From: Cellulomonas sp. ES6
GTDB lineage: Bacteria > Actinomycetota > Actinomycetes > Actinomycetales > Cellulomonadaceae
Reading direction: 5' to 3'
Assembly: GCF_030053835.1 (NCBI RefSeq)
Contig: NZ_CP125655.1
Span: forward strand, 3,410,001-3,474,000
Length of the DNA: 64,000 nt
The position numbers were made by a program, and so were the translations under genes. The notes under the pieces were generated by a model that was not told the DNA's origin, ran no database searches, and worked only from the letters and a program-made list of their open reading frames with translations. The stretch's first letter is position 1. Each line of letters starts with the position of its first letter. Shown in pieces: positions 18,529-28,326 of this stretch.

Positions 18529-18576
18529 GACGCAGGAGGGGCGGCGACCCGACCGGGTCGCCGCCCCTCCTGCGTC
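18529..18576. terminator. Bidirectional terminator, 22-bp stem
   Basis: Perfect 22-bp arms (18529-18550, 18555-18576) with a 4-nt loop, between the convergent DUF3017 and aquaporin genes. It ends 10 bp before the aquaporin stop and serves both directions. Confidence 0.85.
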
Positions 18577-18586
18577 GTGCCGCGGG

Positions 18587-19663
18587 TCAGCGCAGCGGCT
18601 CGACCTCGACGGCCTCGATCTCGAGCTCCTCGTCCAGCAGCTCGTCGTCCTCGGGCGCCGCGGCGAACGCGCGGTACAGCACGCCCGCGACGAGCGCGCC
18701 GACGAGCGGGCCGACCCAGAACACCCACACCTGGCCCCACGCCCACGACTCGGCGAAGATCGCCGCCGCGGTGGCGCGGGCCGGGTTGAGGGCGGCGTTG
18801 GTGACCGGCAGCGCGACGAGCGTCGCGAAGCCGACCGTGAGGCCGATGGCGACGCCCGCCTGGCCGCGGGACGAGCGCCGGCCGGTCGCGGCGAGGTACA
18901 CACCCACGAGGACCGCGACGAGCACGGCCTCGATGAGCAGGGCCGCGACCACGCTGAAGCCCTCGGTGCTGCTGGTCTGCAGCGCGAGCGGGGAGTGGGC
19001 GTCGAAGCCGTTCGCGGCGCCGCCGAAGAACTCGCGCTCACGGCTGTCGAGCAGCGGGAACGACGAGGCGACGACGAACAGCACGGCCGCGGCCAGCGCA
19101 CCGCCGACGACCTGCGCGACCCAGTACGGCAGCACGTGCGACCACGGCGTGCGGCCGGCGACCGCCGAGCCGAGCGTGACCGCCGGGTTGAAGTGCCCGC
19201 CGGAGACGTGCGCGACGGCGACGAACGCCGCGATCACGCCGAAGCCGTACGCGAGCGCCACGGCCAGCGTCTGCCCGGTGAACTGCGCGAACAGCCCGGC
19301 GCCGATCACCGCGAGCAGCACGACGAACGAGCCGAACAGCTCCGCGCCGAGCCGCGCGGCCAGCGAGGGGCCGGTGAGCGTCGCGGCCACGGCCTCGATC
19401 TCCACGTCGTCCTCGATGTCGGACGTGGCCGTGCCGTAGCCGCTCGCCGCGCCGTAGCCCACGGGCACGGCGGCCGGGGCGGGCGCCGCGGCGGGGGAGG
19501 GGGCGGCGGTCGGCTCTCCTGCGGCCGGGGCGGCCGGGGCGGGCGTCGCCGGGGTCGCGGCGGCGGAGGTGTCGGTCGACGGCGCTGCGGTCCCGTCCTG
19601 CGGCCGGCCGGTTGCCTCGGGGGCGTCCGGGACCTCGGCGGGGTTGTCCTTCGACATGGTCAT
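18587..19663 (-). CDS. MIP-family channel (aquaporin / glycerol facilitator) with long N-terminal extension
   Basis: 358 aa. A ~95-residue Pro/Ala/Thr-rich hydrophilic N-terminus precedes a six-segment MIP channel domain. Both pore motifs are intact: [12 protein letters not shown] and [10 protein letters not shown], the latter with the selectivity-filter Arg. The C-terminus is acidic ([19 protein letters not shown]). An insertion between membrane segments 3 and 4 ([17 protein letters not shown]) may shape an outer loop. Water or glycerol selectivity cannot be decided from motifs. ATG 19663 is chosen; ATG 19657 is possible. It is transcribed divergently from icd. Confidence 0.9.
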   Translation of the reverse strand: MTMSKDNPAEVPDAPEATGRPQDGTAAPSTDTSAAATPATPAPAAPAAGEPTAAPSPAAAPAPAAVPVGYGAASGYGTATSDIEDDVEIEAVAATLTGPSLAARLGAELFGSFVVLLAVIGAGLFAQFTGQTLAVALAYGFGVIAAFVAVAHVSGGHFNPAVTLGSAVAGRTPWSHVLPYWVAQVVGGALAAAVLFVVASSFPLLDSREREFFGGAANGFDAHSPLALQTSSTEGFSVVAALLIEAVLVAVLVGVYLAATGRRSSRGQAGVAIGLTVGFATLVALPVTNAALNPARATAAAIFAESWAWGQVWVFWVGPLVGALVAGVLYRAFAAAPEDDELLDEELEIEAVEVEPLR

Positions 19664-19790
19664 CCGTTTCGTCCGGGTGCGGGGTGGGTGCGGATGCGGT
19701 GCGTGGCGCGCACCGGGCACATCCGTCCAGCATGCCAGCGTTCCCTGTGCGGCGCCGGGCCCCTGCGCCGCGAAGTCTCTCGACGTCAAG

Positions 19791-19803
19791 TAATCTGGCG
19801 CCC
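19791..19803 (+). promoter_or_regulatory. icd -10 box, leaderless start
   Basis: TAATCT at 19791-19796 ends 7 nt before the icd ATG, so the transcript should begin at or next to the start codon. No Shine-Dalgarno sequence is present. Confidence 0.6.
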
Positions 19804-21021
19804 ATGGCGAAGATCAAGGTGGTTGGACCGGTCGTCGAGCTCGACGGTGACGAGATGACGCGGATCATCTGGCAGTTCATCAAGGACCGCCTGATCCATC
19901 CGTACCTCGACGTCGACCTGCGCTACTACGACCTGTCGATCGAGAACCGCGACGCGACGGACGACCAGGTCACGATCGACGCGGCGCACGCGATCAAGGA
20001 GCACGGCGTCGGCGTGAAGTGCGCGACCATCACGCCCGACGAGGCGCGCGTCGAGGAGTTCGGCCTCAAGAAGATGTGGCGCTCCCCGAACGGCACGATC
20101 CGCAACATCCTCGGCGGCGTGGTGTTCCGCGAGCCGATCATCATCAGCAACATCCCGCGCCTGGTCCCGGGCTGGAACAAGCCCATCATCATCGGCCGCC
20201 ACGCCCACGGCGACCAGTACAAGGCCACCGACTTCCGCGTGCAGGGCGCCGGCACGCTGACCCTCACGTTCACCCCGGCGGACGGCTCCGAGCCCATCCA
20301 GCAGGAGGTCGTGACGTACCCCGAGGGCGGGGGCGTCGCGATGGCGATGTACAACTTCGACGAGTCGATCCGCGACTTCGCGCGCGCCTCGTTCGCGTAC
20401 GGCCTGCAGCGGCAGTACCCGGTGTACCTGTCGACCAAGAACACGATCCTCAAGGCCTACGACGGCCGGTTCAAGGACCTGTTCCAGGAGGTGTTCGACG
20501 CCGAGTTCGCGGCCGCCTTCGCCGAGGCCGGCCTGACGTACGAGCACCGCCTCATCGACGACATGGTCGCCTCCGCCATGAAGTGGGAGGGCGGCTACGT
20601 CTGGGCGTGCAAGAACTACGACGGTGACGTGCAGTCCGACACCGTCGCGCAGGGCTTCGGCTCGCTCGGCCTCATGACGTCGGTGCTCATGACCCCCGAC
20701 GGCCGGACCGTCGAGGCGGAGGCCGCGCACGGCACCGTCACCCGGCACTACCGCCAGCACCAGGCGGGCAAGCCGACGTCGACCAACCCGATCGCGTCGA
20801 TCTTCGCCTGGACCGGCGGCCTCAAGCACCGCGGGACGCTGGACGGCACCCCCGAGGTCACGCAGTTCGCGGAGACCCTCGAGGACGTCGTGGTCAAGAC
20901 GGTCGAGAGCGGCAAGATGACCAAGGACCTCGCGCTGCTCGTCGGTCCCGAGCAGGCGTGGCTGACCACCGAGGAGTTCCTCGCGGCGCTCGACGAGAAC
21001 CTCGCCGCCCGCCTCGGCTGA
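19804..21021 (+). CDS. icd: NADP-dependent isocitrate dehydrogenase
   Basis: 405 aa, length and sequence of the dimeric eukaryote-like NADP-IDH. It oxidises isocitrate to 2-oxoglutarate and CO2, making NADPH. Visible parts are [19 protein letters not shown] at the start, [14 protein letters not shown] for isocitrate binding, and the metal-binding [33 protein letters not shown] lies in the NADP site. ATG 19804 without ribosome-binding site fits leaderless translation. sucCD at the window start belongs to the same cycle but is unlinked. Confidence 0.97.
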   Translation: MAKIKVVGPVVELDGDEMTRIIWQFIKDRLIHPYLDVDLRYYDLSIENRDATDDQVTIDAAHAIKEHGVGVKCATITPDEARVEEFGLKKMWRSPNGTIRNILGGVVFREPIIISNIPRLVPGWNKPIIIGRHAHGDQYKATDFRVQGAGTLTLTFTPADGSEPIQQEVVTYPEGGGVAMAMYNFDESIRDFARASFAYGLQRQYPVYLSTKNTILKAYDGRFKDLFQEVFDAEFAAAFAEAGLTYEHRLIDDMVASAMKWEGGYVWACKNYDGDVQSDTVAQGFGSLGLMTSVLMTPDGRTVEAEAAHGTVTRHYRQHQAGKPTSTNPIASIFAWTGGLKHRGTLDGTPEVTQFAETLEDVVVKTVESGKMTKDLALLVGPEQAWLTTEEFLAALDENLAARLG

Positions 21022-21030
21022 CCCCGCACC

Positions 21031-21079
21031 GACGCCCGCCGACCCGCTGCCCGCCACGACGGGCCGGGCGGCGGGCGTC
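21031..21079 (+). terminator. Hairpin after icd
   Basis: 11-bp arms gacgcccgccg (21031-21041) and their complement (21069-21079) enclose an inner gcccg/cgggc stem. It starts 10 bp after the icd stop. Confidence 0.65.
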
Positions 21080-21194
21080 GTCGTCAGCGCCCGGGCGCCG
21101 CGGCGAGCAGGGTCTGGCGTCACGTCGTGAAGGCACCCCGGGCGGGCCCGACGCGCGTCACGGCGCGGGTCGTGGCGGCTGTATCCTCGACGCC

Positions 21195-22379
21195 GTGGGC
21201 ACTGATCGGGTGACCCCGGGCTCGCAGTCTTCACTCCGTGAAGCCAACCGCGCCCGGATCGTGAGTGCCGTCCAGCAGCGTGGCTCGCTCACGCAGGTCG
21301 AGCTGGCCGGTGTCACGGGGCTGTCGCCGGCCACGGTGTCGAACATCGTCAAGGAGCTCACCGGCGCGGGCGTCCTGCACACCACGCCCACCTCCCGCAG
21401 CGGCCGCCGCGCCCAGCAGGTCACCCTCGCGCGCAACCTCGGCCTCGTCGGCGGCGTCCACTTCGGCGCCCGGTCCCTGCGCGTCACGGTCGCGGACGTC
21501 GCGCACCGCATCGTCGCGGACCAGCGGATGCCCCTGCCCCCGGACCACCGGGCGGACGCGGGCCTGGAGCGGGCGTCGCTGCTGCTGACCGAGCTCGTCG
21601 ACTCCGTCGAGGCCACGATGTCGGAGGTCCTCGCGGTCGGCGTCGGCGTGCCCGCCCCGGTCGACCCCGTCTCCGGGCGCATCGTCTCCGTCGGCGTGCT
21701 GCGCGGCTGGGACGGCGTCTCGGTGACCGAGGTGCTGGAGCGCCGCCTCGGGGTGCCCGTGCAGGTCGACAACGACTCGAACCTCGGCGCGCTCGCGGAG
21801 CTGCGGCTCGGGGCCGCCCGCGGCAAGCGGCACGTGCTGTACCTGCGCCTGTCGCACGGCGTCGGCAGCGGCCTCGTCCTGGACGGCCGTGTCTACCACG
21901 GCCGGTCGGGCGCGGCGGGGGAGTTCGGGCACATCACGATCGACGACAACGGCCCGATCTGCCGCTGCGGCAACCGCGGCTGCCTGGAGACGTTCATCGG
22001 CGCGCCCGCGCTGCTCTCGATGCTCGAGGCCAGCCACGGGCACCTCACGCTGCCGGACGTGATCTCCCGCGCGCAGGACGGGGACCCGGGCTGCCGGCGC
22101 GTCATCTCGGACGCGGGCCGGGCGCTCGCCGTCGCGGCGGCCAACACCTGCAACCTGTTCGACCCCGAGCTCGTCGTGGTCGGCGGGCGGCTCGCCGAGG
22201 CGGGGCCGATCCTGCTCGACACGTTCCGCAGCGTGCTCGCCCAGCGCACGCTGCCGAGCACCGCGGGGCCCGTCGAGGTGGTCGTCTCCGAGCTCGGCAC
22301 CGCGGCGGAGGTGCGCGGGGCCCTGGCCCTGGCGCTCGACCACGCCGGTATTGCCCGCTCGGTGGCAGTGGCAGGATGA
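21195..22379 (+). CDS. ROK-family transcriptional regulator
   Basis: 394 aa. N-terminal winged helix (LREANRARIVSAVQQRGSL, VTGLSPATVSNIVKEL) plus ROK domain with VDNDSNLGALAELRLG, GAAGEFGHITIDD and the zinc motif CRCGNRGCLE. It is a sugar-responsive regulator by family. GTG 21195 is chosen because TATCCT (21182-21187) lies 7 nt before it; GTG 21210 is an alternative. The ABC ATPase gene starts 50 bp downstream on the same strand and is its likely target and partner. Confidence 0.9.
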   Translation: MGTDRVTPGSQSSLREANRARIVSAVQQRGSLTQVELAGVTGLSPATVSNIVKELTGAGVLHTTPTSRSGRRAQQVTLARNLGLVGGVHFGARSLRVTVADVAHRIVADQRMPLPPDHRADAGLERASLLLTELVDSVEATMSEVLAVGVGVPAPVDPVSGRIVSVGVLRGWDGVSVTEVLERRLGVPVQVDNDSNLGALAELRLGAARGKRHVLYLRLSHGVGSGLVLDGRVYHGRSGAAGEFGHITIDDNGPICRCGNRGCLETFIGAPALLSMLEASHGHLTLPDVISRAQDGDPGCRRVISDAGRALAVAAANTCNLFDPELVVVGGRLAEAGPILLDTFRSVLAQRTLPSTAGPVEVVVSELGTAAEVRGALALALDHAGIARSVAVAG

Positions 22380-22428
22380 CCCGGTGCAGCACGGCGCAGG
22401 GGAGCGACGCAGCGGAGGAGGACGTCCG

Positions 22429-23202
22429 ATGACGACGACACCCGTCCTGTCGGTGCGGGGCGTGTCCCGCAACTACGGTGCCGTGCGCGCGCTCGTCGAC
22501 GTCGACCTCGACATCCACGCGCACGAGGTGGTCGCCATCGTCGGCGACATCGGGGCCGGCAAGTCCACCCTCGCGCGCGTCATGTCGGGCGCCCTGGCCC
22601 CGGACGCCGGCCACATCGAGGTCGACGGCACGCCGGTCGCGATCCCGTCGACGCGCGAGGCCCGCGAGCTCGGCATCGCGACCGTGTTCCAGGACCTCGC
22701 GCTCTGCGAGAACCTCGACGTCGTCCAGAACCTGTTCCTCGGGCAGGAGCTCCGCCGCGGCGGGATGCTCGACGAGCGGCAGATGGAGCGGCGCGCGTGG
22801 GAGGTGCTGAGCCAGCTCGCGGCCCGGGTGCCGTCCGTGCGGGCTCCCGTCCGCGCGCTGTCCGGCGGGCAGCGGCAGGCCGTCGCGGTCGCCCGGGCCC
22901 TGGTCGGCAACCCGCGCGTCGTCGTGCTGGACGAGCCGCTGGCGTCGCTCGGCATCTCGCAGACCGCCGAGGTGCTCAACATGGTCGAGCGGCTGCGGGA
23001 GAGCGGCCTCGGGGTCGTCATGATCAGCCACTCGATGGTCGACGTGCAGGCCGTCGCGGACCGGATCGTCGTGCTGCGGCTCGGGCGGATCAACGGCGAC
23101 TTCGACGCGCAGCACGCGTCCTACGAGGACCTCATCGCGGCGATCACCGGCATCACGCCGACCGGCCGGACGGCCCGGCCCCACCGCCCCGCCGCGATCT
23201 GA
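22429..23202 (+). CDS. Sugar ABC transporter ATP-binding protein (orphan, FrcA-like)
   Basis: 257 aa, single nucleotide-binding domain. It has Walker A GDIGAGKST, signature LSGGQRQAVAVARAL, Walker B VVVLDEP and the H-loop MISHSMVD. The sequence resembles the single-domain ATPases of ribose/fructose-type (CUT2) importers. No permease or binding protein follows; the next gene is purU on the other strand. The importer may have been lost or lie elsewhere. A regulatory ATPase role with the ROK protein is also possible. ATG 22429 follows ggaggagg. Confidence 0.9.
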   Translation: MTTTPVLSVRGVSRNYGAVRALVDVDLDIHAHEVVAIVGDIGAGKSTLARVMSGALAPDAGHIEVDGTPVAIPSTREARELGIATVFQDLALCENLDVVQNLFLGQELRRGGMLDERQMERRAWEVLSQLAARVPSVRAPVRALSGGQRQAVAVARALVGNPRVVVLDEPLASLGISQTAEVLNMVERLRESGLGVVMISHSMVDVQAVADRIVVLRLGRINGDFDAQHASYEDLIAAITGITPTGRTARPHRPAAI

Positions 23203-23244
23203 CCGCGGCGGTCCGACCCCGGCCGGCCGCGTCGGCGCGGGCCG

Positions 23245-24099
<855 letters not shown>

Positions 24100-24218
24100 G
24101 AGGGGAGGGTACCCGCGGCCCGGCGCGCGGGGCGGCGGCGCCCGGGATGCGGCCGTTCACCCGCGCGTCGGGACCTGTGGGTGGTCGGGGCCGCGCGCGG
24201 CCTGAGACGATGGGGTGC

Positions 24219-24725
24219 ATGAGCGAGACCGAGGTGACCATCCGCCCCGTCGCCGACGCCGAGGCGGGCGAGCTGCTGACCCTGCGCCGCGCCGCGTTCG
24301 TCACCGAGGCGCAGCAGTACGACGACCCGCACATCCCGCCCCTCACGCAGACCCTGTCGGAGCTGCGCGCGGACCTGGCGGCCGAGGGCGTCGTCACGCT
24401 CGGCGCGTGGGCCGGGCACCGCCTGGTCGGGTCCATCCGCGTCGTCATCGAGGGCCGCAAGGCCACGCTCGGCCGGTTCGCGGTGGCCCCCGACCAGCAG
24501 GGCCACGGCATCGGGACCCGGCTGCTGCTCGCGATCCTCCCGCACCTGCCGGAGGACGTGGAGGAGATCTGGGTGTTCACCGGGCGCGACTCGGTGCAGA
24601 ACCTCGCGCTGTACGAGAAGCACGGCTACACCCACGAGCACGACCAGACCGTCGGGGACCTCACGTACGCGTACCTGCGGCGCATCCTCGGGGACGACGA
24701 CGCGGAGGCCCCGGCCACGGCGTGA
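24219..24725 (+). CDS. GNAT-family N-acetyltransferase
   Basis: 168 aa. It shows the GNAT acetyl-CoA site: LGRFAVAPDQQGHGIGTRLL (V/I-x-x-x-x-Q-x-x-G-x-G/A), preceded by GSIRVVIEGRKATL, with the ending NLALYEKHGYTHEHDQ. The substrate (amine of a small molecule or protein) cannot be told. ATG 24219 lies 7 nt after GACGAT, possibly leaderless. It stands alone between purU and the glyA riboswitch, with no sign of an operon. Confidence 0.88.
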   Translation: MSETEVTIRPVADAEAGELLTLRRAAFVTEAQQYDDPHIPPLTQTLSELRADLAAEGVVTLGAWAGHRLVGSIRVVIEGRKATLGRFAVAPDQQGHGIGTRLLLAILPHLPEDVEEIWVFTGRDSVQNLALYEKHGYTHEHDQTVGDLTYAYLRRILGDDDAEAPATA

Positions 24726-24805
24726 GGCCGGGCGGTGCGCGCCCGCGTCGTCCCGAGCGGCGGACCGCCGACCCGCCGGCACGGCGTCGTTGCTAGGCTG
24801 ACGCA

Positions 24806-24884
24806 GGTCGCGACTGGCGCACAGGTGGGGCACCACCGGGGAGCGACGCGAGCAGCACGACGTCGGGTCGGACGCCTGGGCCCC
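24806..24884 (+). promoter_or_regulatory. ZTP (pfl) riboswitch upstream of glyA-folD
   Basis: It carries the same conserved blocks as the purH leader: cgactggcgc at 24811, a short hairpin (ggtggggcacc) running into accggggagcg, a ~27-nt linker, then gacgcctggg. glyA and folD are known members of ZTP regulons. Downstream, cacacc/ggtgtg and gcggtc/gaccgc can form alternative helices before the glyA site, which may be the expression platform (inference). Confidence 0.92.
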
Positions 24885-24952
24885 GCGGTCATCCACACAC
24901 CACCGGTGTGCGGCCGACGACCGACCGCGCACGCCGACTGCCGAGGAGACGC

Positions 24953-26242
24953 ATGAGCGCCGACACCACGCCCCTGCTCGACCAGAACCTGTCCCAGGTG
25001 GACCCGGAGATCGCGGCGGTCCTGGACGGGGAGCTCGCCCGCCAGCAGGGCACGCTCGAGATGATCGCGTCCGAGAACTTCGTGCCGCGCGCCGTCCTGC
25101 AGGCGCAGGGCTCCGTGCTCACGAACAAGTACGCCGAGGGCTACCCGGGCCGTCGCTACTACGGCGGCTGCGAGCAGGTCGACATCGCGGAGAACCTCGC
25201 GATCGCCCGCGCGAAGGACCTGTTCGGTGCCGAGCACGCCAACGTCCAGCCGCACTCCGGCGCCACCGCCAACGCGGCCGTGCTGCACGCCCTCGCCAGC
25301 GCCGGCGACCGCATCCTCGGCCTCGAGCTCGCGCACGGCGGCCACCTCACGCACGGCATGAAGATCAACTTCTCCGGCAAGCTCTACGACGTCGGCGCGT
25401 ACGGCGTGAACCCGGACACCTTCCTCATCGAGCCGGAGGCGATCCGCGAGGCCGCGCTCAGGCACCGGCCGCAGGTCATCATCGGCGGCTGGTCCGCCTA
25501 CCCGCGGCACCTCGACTTCGCCGCGATGCGGGAGATCGCCGACGAGGTCGGCGCGAAGCTCTGGGTCGACATGGCGCACTTCGCCGGCCTCGTCGCCGCG
25601 GGCCTGCACCCGTCGCCCGTGCCGTACGCCGACGTCGTGTCGTCCACCGTGCACAAGACGATCGGCGGCCCCCGCTCGGGCTTCATCCTGAGCCGTGAGG
25701 AGTACGCCAAGAAGATCGACTCCGCGGTGTTCCCGGGCCAGCAGGGCGGCCCGCTCATGCACGTCATCGCCGCCAAGGCCGTGTCGTTCAAGATCGCCGG
25801 CTCGGAGGACTTCCGCGACCGCCAGCAGCGCACGATCGACGGCGCCCGGATCATCGCCGACCGGCTGGTGTCGCCCGAGGTCGCCGCCGCGGGCGTCTCC
25901 GTGCTGACCGGCGGCACCGACGTGCACCTGGTGCTCGTGGACCTGCGGAACTCGTCGCTCGACGGCCAGCAGGCCGAGGACCTCCTGCACGACGTCGGTA
26001 TCACCGTGAACCGCAACGCGGTGCCGTTCGACCCGCGCCCCCCGCGCGTCACGTCCGGCCTGCGGATCGGCACGCCGGCGCTCGCGACCCGCGGGTTCGG
26101 TGACGCCGAGTTCACCGAGGTCGCGGACATCATCGCGACCGCGCTGACCGCCGGTGCCGCCGCCGACGTCGAGGCGCTGCGCGCGCGCGTGGCCAAGCTG
26201 GCCGACGCGTTCCCGCTGTACCCCGGCCTCCAGCAGTACTGA
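24953..26242 (+). CDS. glyA: Serine hydroxymethyltransferase
   Basis: PLP enzyme that converts serine and THF to glycine and 5,10-methylene-THF, the main one-carbon source. 429 aa as usual. Motifs: [31 protein letters not shown], the PLP lysine in [14 protein letters not shown], and the C-terminal [16 protein letters not shown] 24953 follows gaggag. A ZTP riboswitch lies in the leader, and folD follows 13 bp downstream, so both should respond to folate shortage together. Confidence 0.97.
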   Translation: MSADTTPLLDQNLSQVDPEIAAVLDGELARQQGTLEMIASENFVPRAVLQAQGSVLTNKYAEGYPGRRYYGGCEQVDIAENLAIARAKDLFGAEHANVQPHSGATANAAVLHALASAGDRILGLELAHGGHLTHGMKINFSGKLYDVGAYGVNPDTFLIEPEAIREAALRHRPQVIIGGWSAYPRHLDFAAMREIADEVGAKLWVDMAHFAGLVAAGLHPSPVPYADVVSSTVHKTIGGPRSGFILSREEYAKKIDSAVFPGQQGGPLMHVIAAKAVSFKIAGSEDFRDRQQRTIDGARIIADRLVSPEVAAAGVSVLTGGTDVHLVLVDLRNSSLDGQQAEDLLHDVGITVNRNAVPFDPRPPRVTSGLRIGTPALATRGFGDAEFTEVADIIATALTAGAAADVEALRARVAKLADAFPLYPGLQQY

Positions 26243-26255
26243 CCGGGACGGCGAC

Positions 26256-27134
26256 ATGACGGCGAAGACGCTCGACGGCAAGGCCACGGCCGCCGCGATC
26301 AAGGACGAGCTCAAGGCGCGGGTGGCGGTGCTCGCGGAGCGCGGCATCACGCCCGGGCTCGGCACGCTGCTGGTGGGGGAGGACCCGGGCTCGGTGTCCT
26401 ACGTCGCCGGCAAGCACCGGGACTGCGCGGAGGTCGGCATCGCGTCCATCCGCGAGGACCTGCCGGCGGACGCCTCGCAGGAGGACATCGAGGCCGCCGT
26501 GCAGCGGCTCAACGAGGACCCGGCGTGCACCGGGTTCATCGTGCAGCTGCCGCTGCCGCGGGGCATCGACACCAACCGGGTGCTCGAGCTCGTCGACCCC
26601 GACAAGGACGCCGACGGCCTGCACCCGACCAACCTGGGCCGGCTGGTGCTGCGGGTCAACGAGGAGATCGACTCCCCGCTGCCCTGCACGCCGCGCGGCA
26701 TCATCGAGCTGCTGACGCGGCACGGGGTGTCCCTCGCGGGGGCGGACGTCACGGTCATCGGGCGCGGCACGACGGTCGGGCGGTCCATCGGGCTGCTGCT
26801 GACCCGCCGCGCCGTGAACGCGACGGTGACGCTCACGCACACGGGCACCGCCGACCTCGGCGAGCACACCCGCAACGCCGACGTGATCGTCGCTGCCGCC
26901 GGCGTGCCGGGGATCCTCACGGCCGACCTGGTGAAGCCGGGCGCCGTGGTGGTCGACGTGGGCGTCTCCCGGGTGTCCGACCCGGAGACCGGCAGGAGCC
27001 GGATCGCCGGTGACGTCGACGCCGGCGTGGCCGAGGTGGCCGCGTGGGTGAGCCCGAACCCGGGCGGCGTCGGGCCGATGACCCGCGCGATGCTCCTCGC
27101 GAACGTCGTCGAGGCGGCCGAGCGCCAGGCCTGA
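26256..27134 (+). CDS. folD: Methylene-THF dehydrogenase / methenyl-THF cyclohydrolase
   Basis: 292 aa bifunctional enzyme turning 5,10-methylene-THF into 10-formyl-THF, the donor used by PurN and PurH. Visible: the catalytic Tyr and Lys in [40 protein letters not shown], and the dinucleotide-binding [18 protein letters not shown]. The ending is [17 protein letters not shown]. It lies in an operon with glyA under the second ZTP riboswitch. A pair of palindromic repeats follows it. Confidence 0.97.
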   Translation: MTAKTLDGKATAAAIKDELKARVAVLAERGITPGLGTLLVGEDPGSVSYVAGKHRDCAEVGIASIREDLPADASQEDIEAAVQRLNEDPACTGFIVQLPLPRGIDTNRVLELVDPDKDADGLHPTNLGRLVLRVNEEIDSPLPCTPRGIIELLTRHGVSLAGADVTVIGRGTTVGRSIGLLLTRRAVNATVTLTHTGTADLGEHTRNADVIVAAAGVPGILTADLVKPGAVVVDVGVSRVSDPETGRSRIAGDVDAGVAEVAAWVSPNPGGVGPMTRAMLLANVVEAAERQA

Positions 27135-27164
27135 CGCCACCACTCGGACGCCGGCGGGCACGCA

Positions 27165-27445
27165 CGACCAGCCCCTCGGACGCCTCCGCGAGGCTTTGCG
27201 CGGACCGCGCTCACCGAGAGTCCAGGACACGCCCGGTTTCGCGGCCGCGCGCCGGCGTGTCCTGGACTCTCGGCGCGCGCCGGCGCGTGCGGGTGCGCGT
27301 GCGCGGGCGACCAGTCCTCCCCGACACCTGCAGCGACGCTTGCGTGCACCGGGCTCACTGAGAGTGCAGGACACGCCCGGTTTCGCGGCTGCGCGTCGGC
27401 GTGTCCTGGCCTCTCGGCGTGCGCGTGCGGGTGGGTGCGGGGTGT
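27165..27445. repeat. Tandem pair of ~143-bp palindrome-bearing repeats
   Basis: Two diverged direct copies begin with cgaccag at 27165 and 27308. Each holds a long inverted repeat: copy 1 has perfect 20-bp arms (27214-27233 and 27254-27273), copy 2 has 20-bp arms with two mispairs (27358-27377 and 27398-27417). The loops share cggtttcgcgg. The arms share gag(t/a)g-type ends and caggacacgcc. This fills the 346-bp gap between folD and the convergent hydrolase gene; I see no gene in it. It could be a REP/MITE-like element or act as a double terminator. Confidence 0.8.
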
Positions 27446-27480
27446 GCGGAGGGCGAGCGGGGGGGGCCGGGGTCGCGCGG

Positions 27481-28326
27481 TCAGGCGGACGTCGTCGCGA
27501 GGACCGCGCGGGCCGTGGTCGCGTCGATCACGTCGGCCAGCGGGGCGTACAGCCGGATCGCGTCGAGCGCGCGGGCGTGGGACGCGTCGTCGGCGCCGGT
27601 GCACGCCTCGGCGACGACGCGCACCGCCACCCCCGCGTCCGCGGCGGCGAGCGCGGTGGACAGCACGCAGCAGTCGGTGGAGACGCCGGTCAGCAGCATC
27701 GTGTCCCCGGGGCCCACGTGGGCCGCGAGGTCGGGGCCCCACTTGCCGAACGTCGTGGCCGTCACGACCGGGGCCCGCGCCGCGAGGTCGGCGAGCTCCG
27801 GGACGACCGCGTACGCCGGGGCGTCCTCGGGCTGCAGGGCGAACGGCCAGTCCGCGTAGTAGGCCACCCACGCGCCGGTGGGGTGCTCGGGCGCGACGAA
27901 CCGCGTGAACACGGTCCTGTCCGCGCCGGCCGCCTCGGCGAGCGACCGCACGACGGGCAGCGCCTCGGCGAACCGCGGCGCGGCCCAGGGGCTGCCCGGG
28001 TCGGCGAACACCGGCTGCATGTCGACCACGACCAGCACCGCCCGCCCCGGCGCCGCGCCGGACCCGCCCGTCGGGGCGGGCGCGCCCGGCGAGGTGGTGT
28101 CCTGCCCGCCCGGCGAGGTGGTGTCCTGCCCGCCCGGCGAGGTGGTGTCCTGCCCGCCGGGCGACGTGGCGCTGTGCCTGCCGGGCGACGTGGCGCTGTG
28201 CCTGCCGGGCGACGTGGCGTCGTGCCTGCCGGGCGACGTGGCGTCGTGCCCGCCGGGCGACGTGGCGTCGTGCCCGCCCGGTGACGTGGTGCCGTCCGCG
28301 GCGGCCCGCCCGAGCCCGGCCGTCAC
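27481..28326 (-). CDS. Cysteine hydrolase (isochorismatase family) with N-terminal octapeptide repeat
   Basis: 281 aa. The C-terminal ~200 residues form an isochorismatase-like domain with the catalytic triad visible: Asp in VLVVVDMQPVF, Lys in TTFGKWGPDL, and Cys in GVSTDCCVLSTALAA. Relatives hydrolyse nicotinamide, ureidoacrylate or similar amides; the substrate here is unknown. Residues ~17-80 are about eight copies of an octapeptide like SPGGHDAT, encoded by a 24-bp tandem repeat and probably unstructured. GTG 28326 overlaps the permease stop (GTGA), so it is third gene of the lyase-permease-hydrolase operon. Confidence 0.87.
   Translation of the reverse strand: MTAGLGRAAADGTTSPGGHDATSPGGHDATSPGRHDATSPGRHSATSPGRHSATSPGGQDTTSPGGQDTTSPGGQDTTSPGAPAPTGGSGAAPGRAVLVVVDMQPVFADPGSPWAAPRFAEALPVVRSLAEAAGADRTVFTRFVAPEHPTGAWVAYYADWPFALQPEDAPAYAVVPELADLAARAPVVTATTFGKWGPDLAAHVGPGDTMLLTGVSTDCCVLSTALAAADAGVAVRVVAEACTGADDASHARALDAIRLYAPLADVIDATTARAVLATTSA
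28088..28298. repeat. 24-bp minisatellite inside the hydrolase gene
   Basis: Eight full 24-bp units starting at 28088 and every 24 bp to 28256, plus a partial ninth at 28280. Plus-strand units begin ggcgaggtgg or ggcgacgtgg. They fall into sub-types that are identical between neighbours, a sign of recent unit duplication. The length keeps the reading frame, so copy number can change without breaking the gene. Confidence 0.9.

Noticed and set aside
27165..27445. CRISPR array or tRNA
   Set aside because: Only two long copies with internal palindromes; no cloverleaf, no spacer pattern.
28088..28298. CRISPR array
   Set aside because: Units are contiguous without unique spacers and lie in frame inside a gene.
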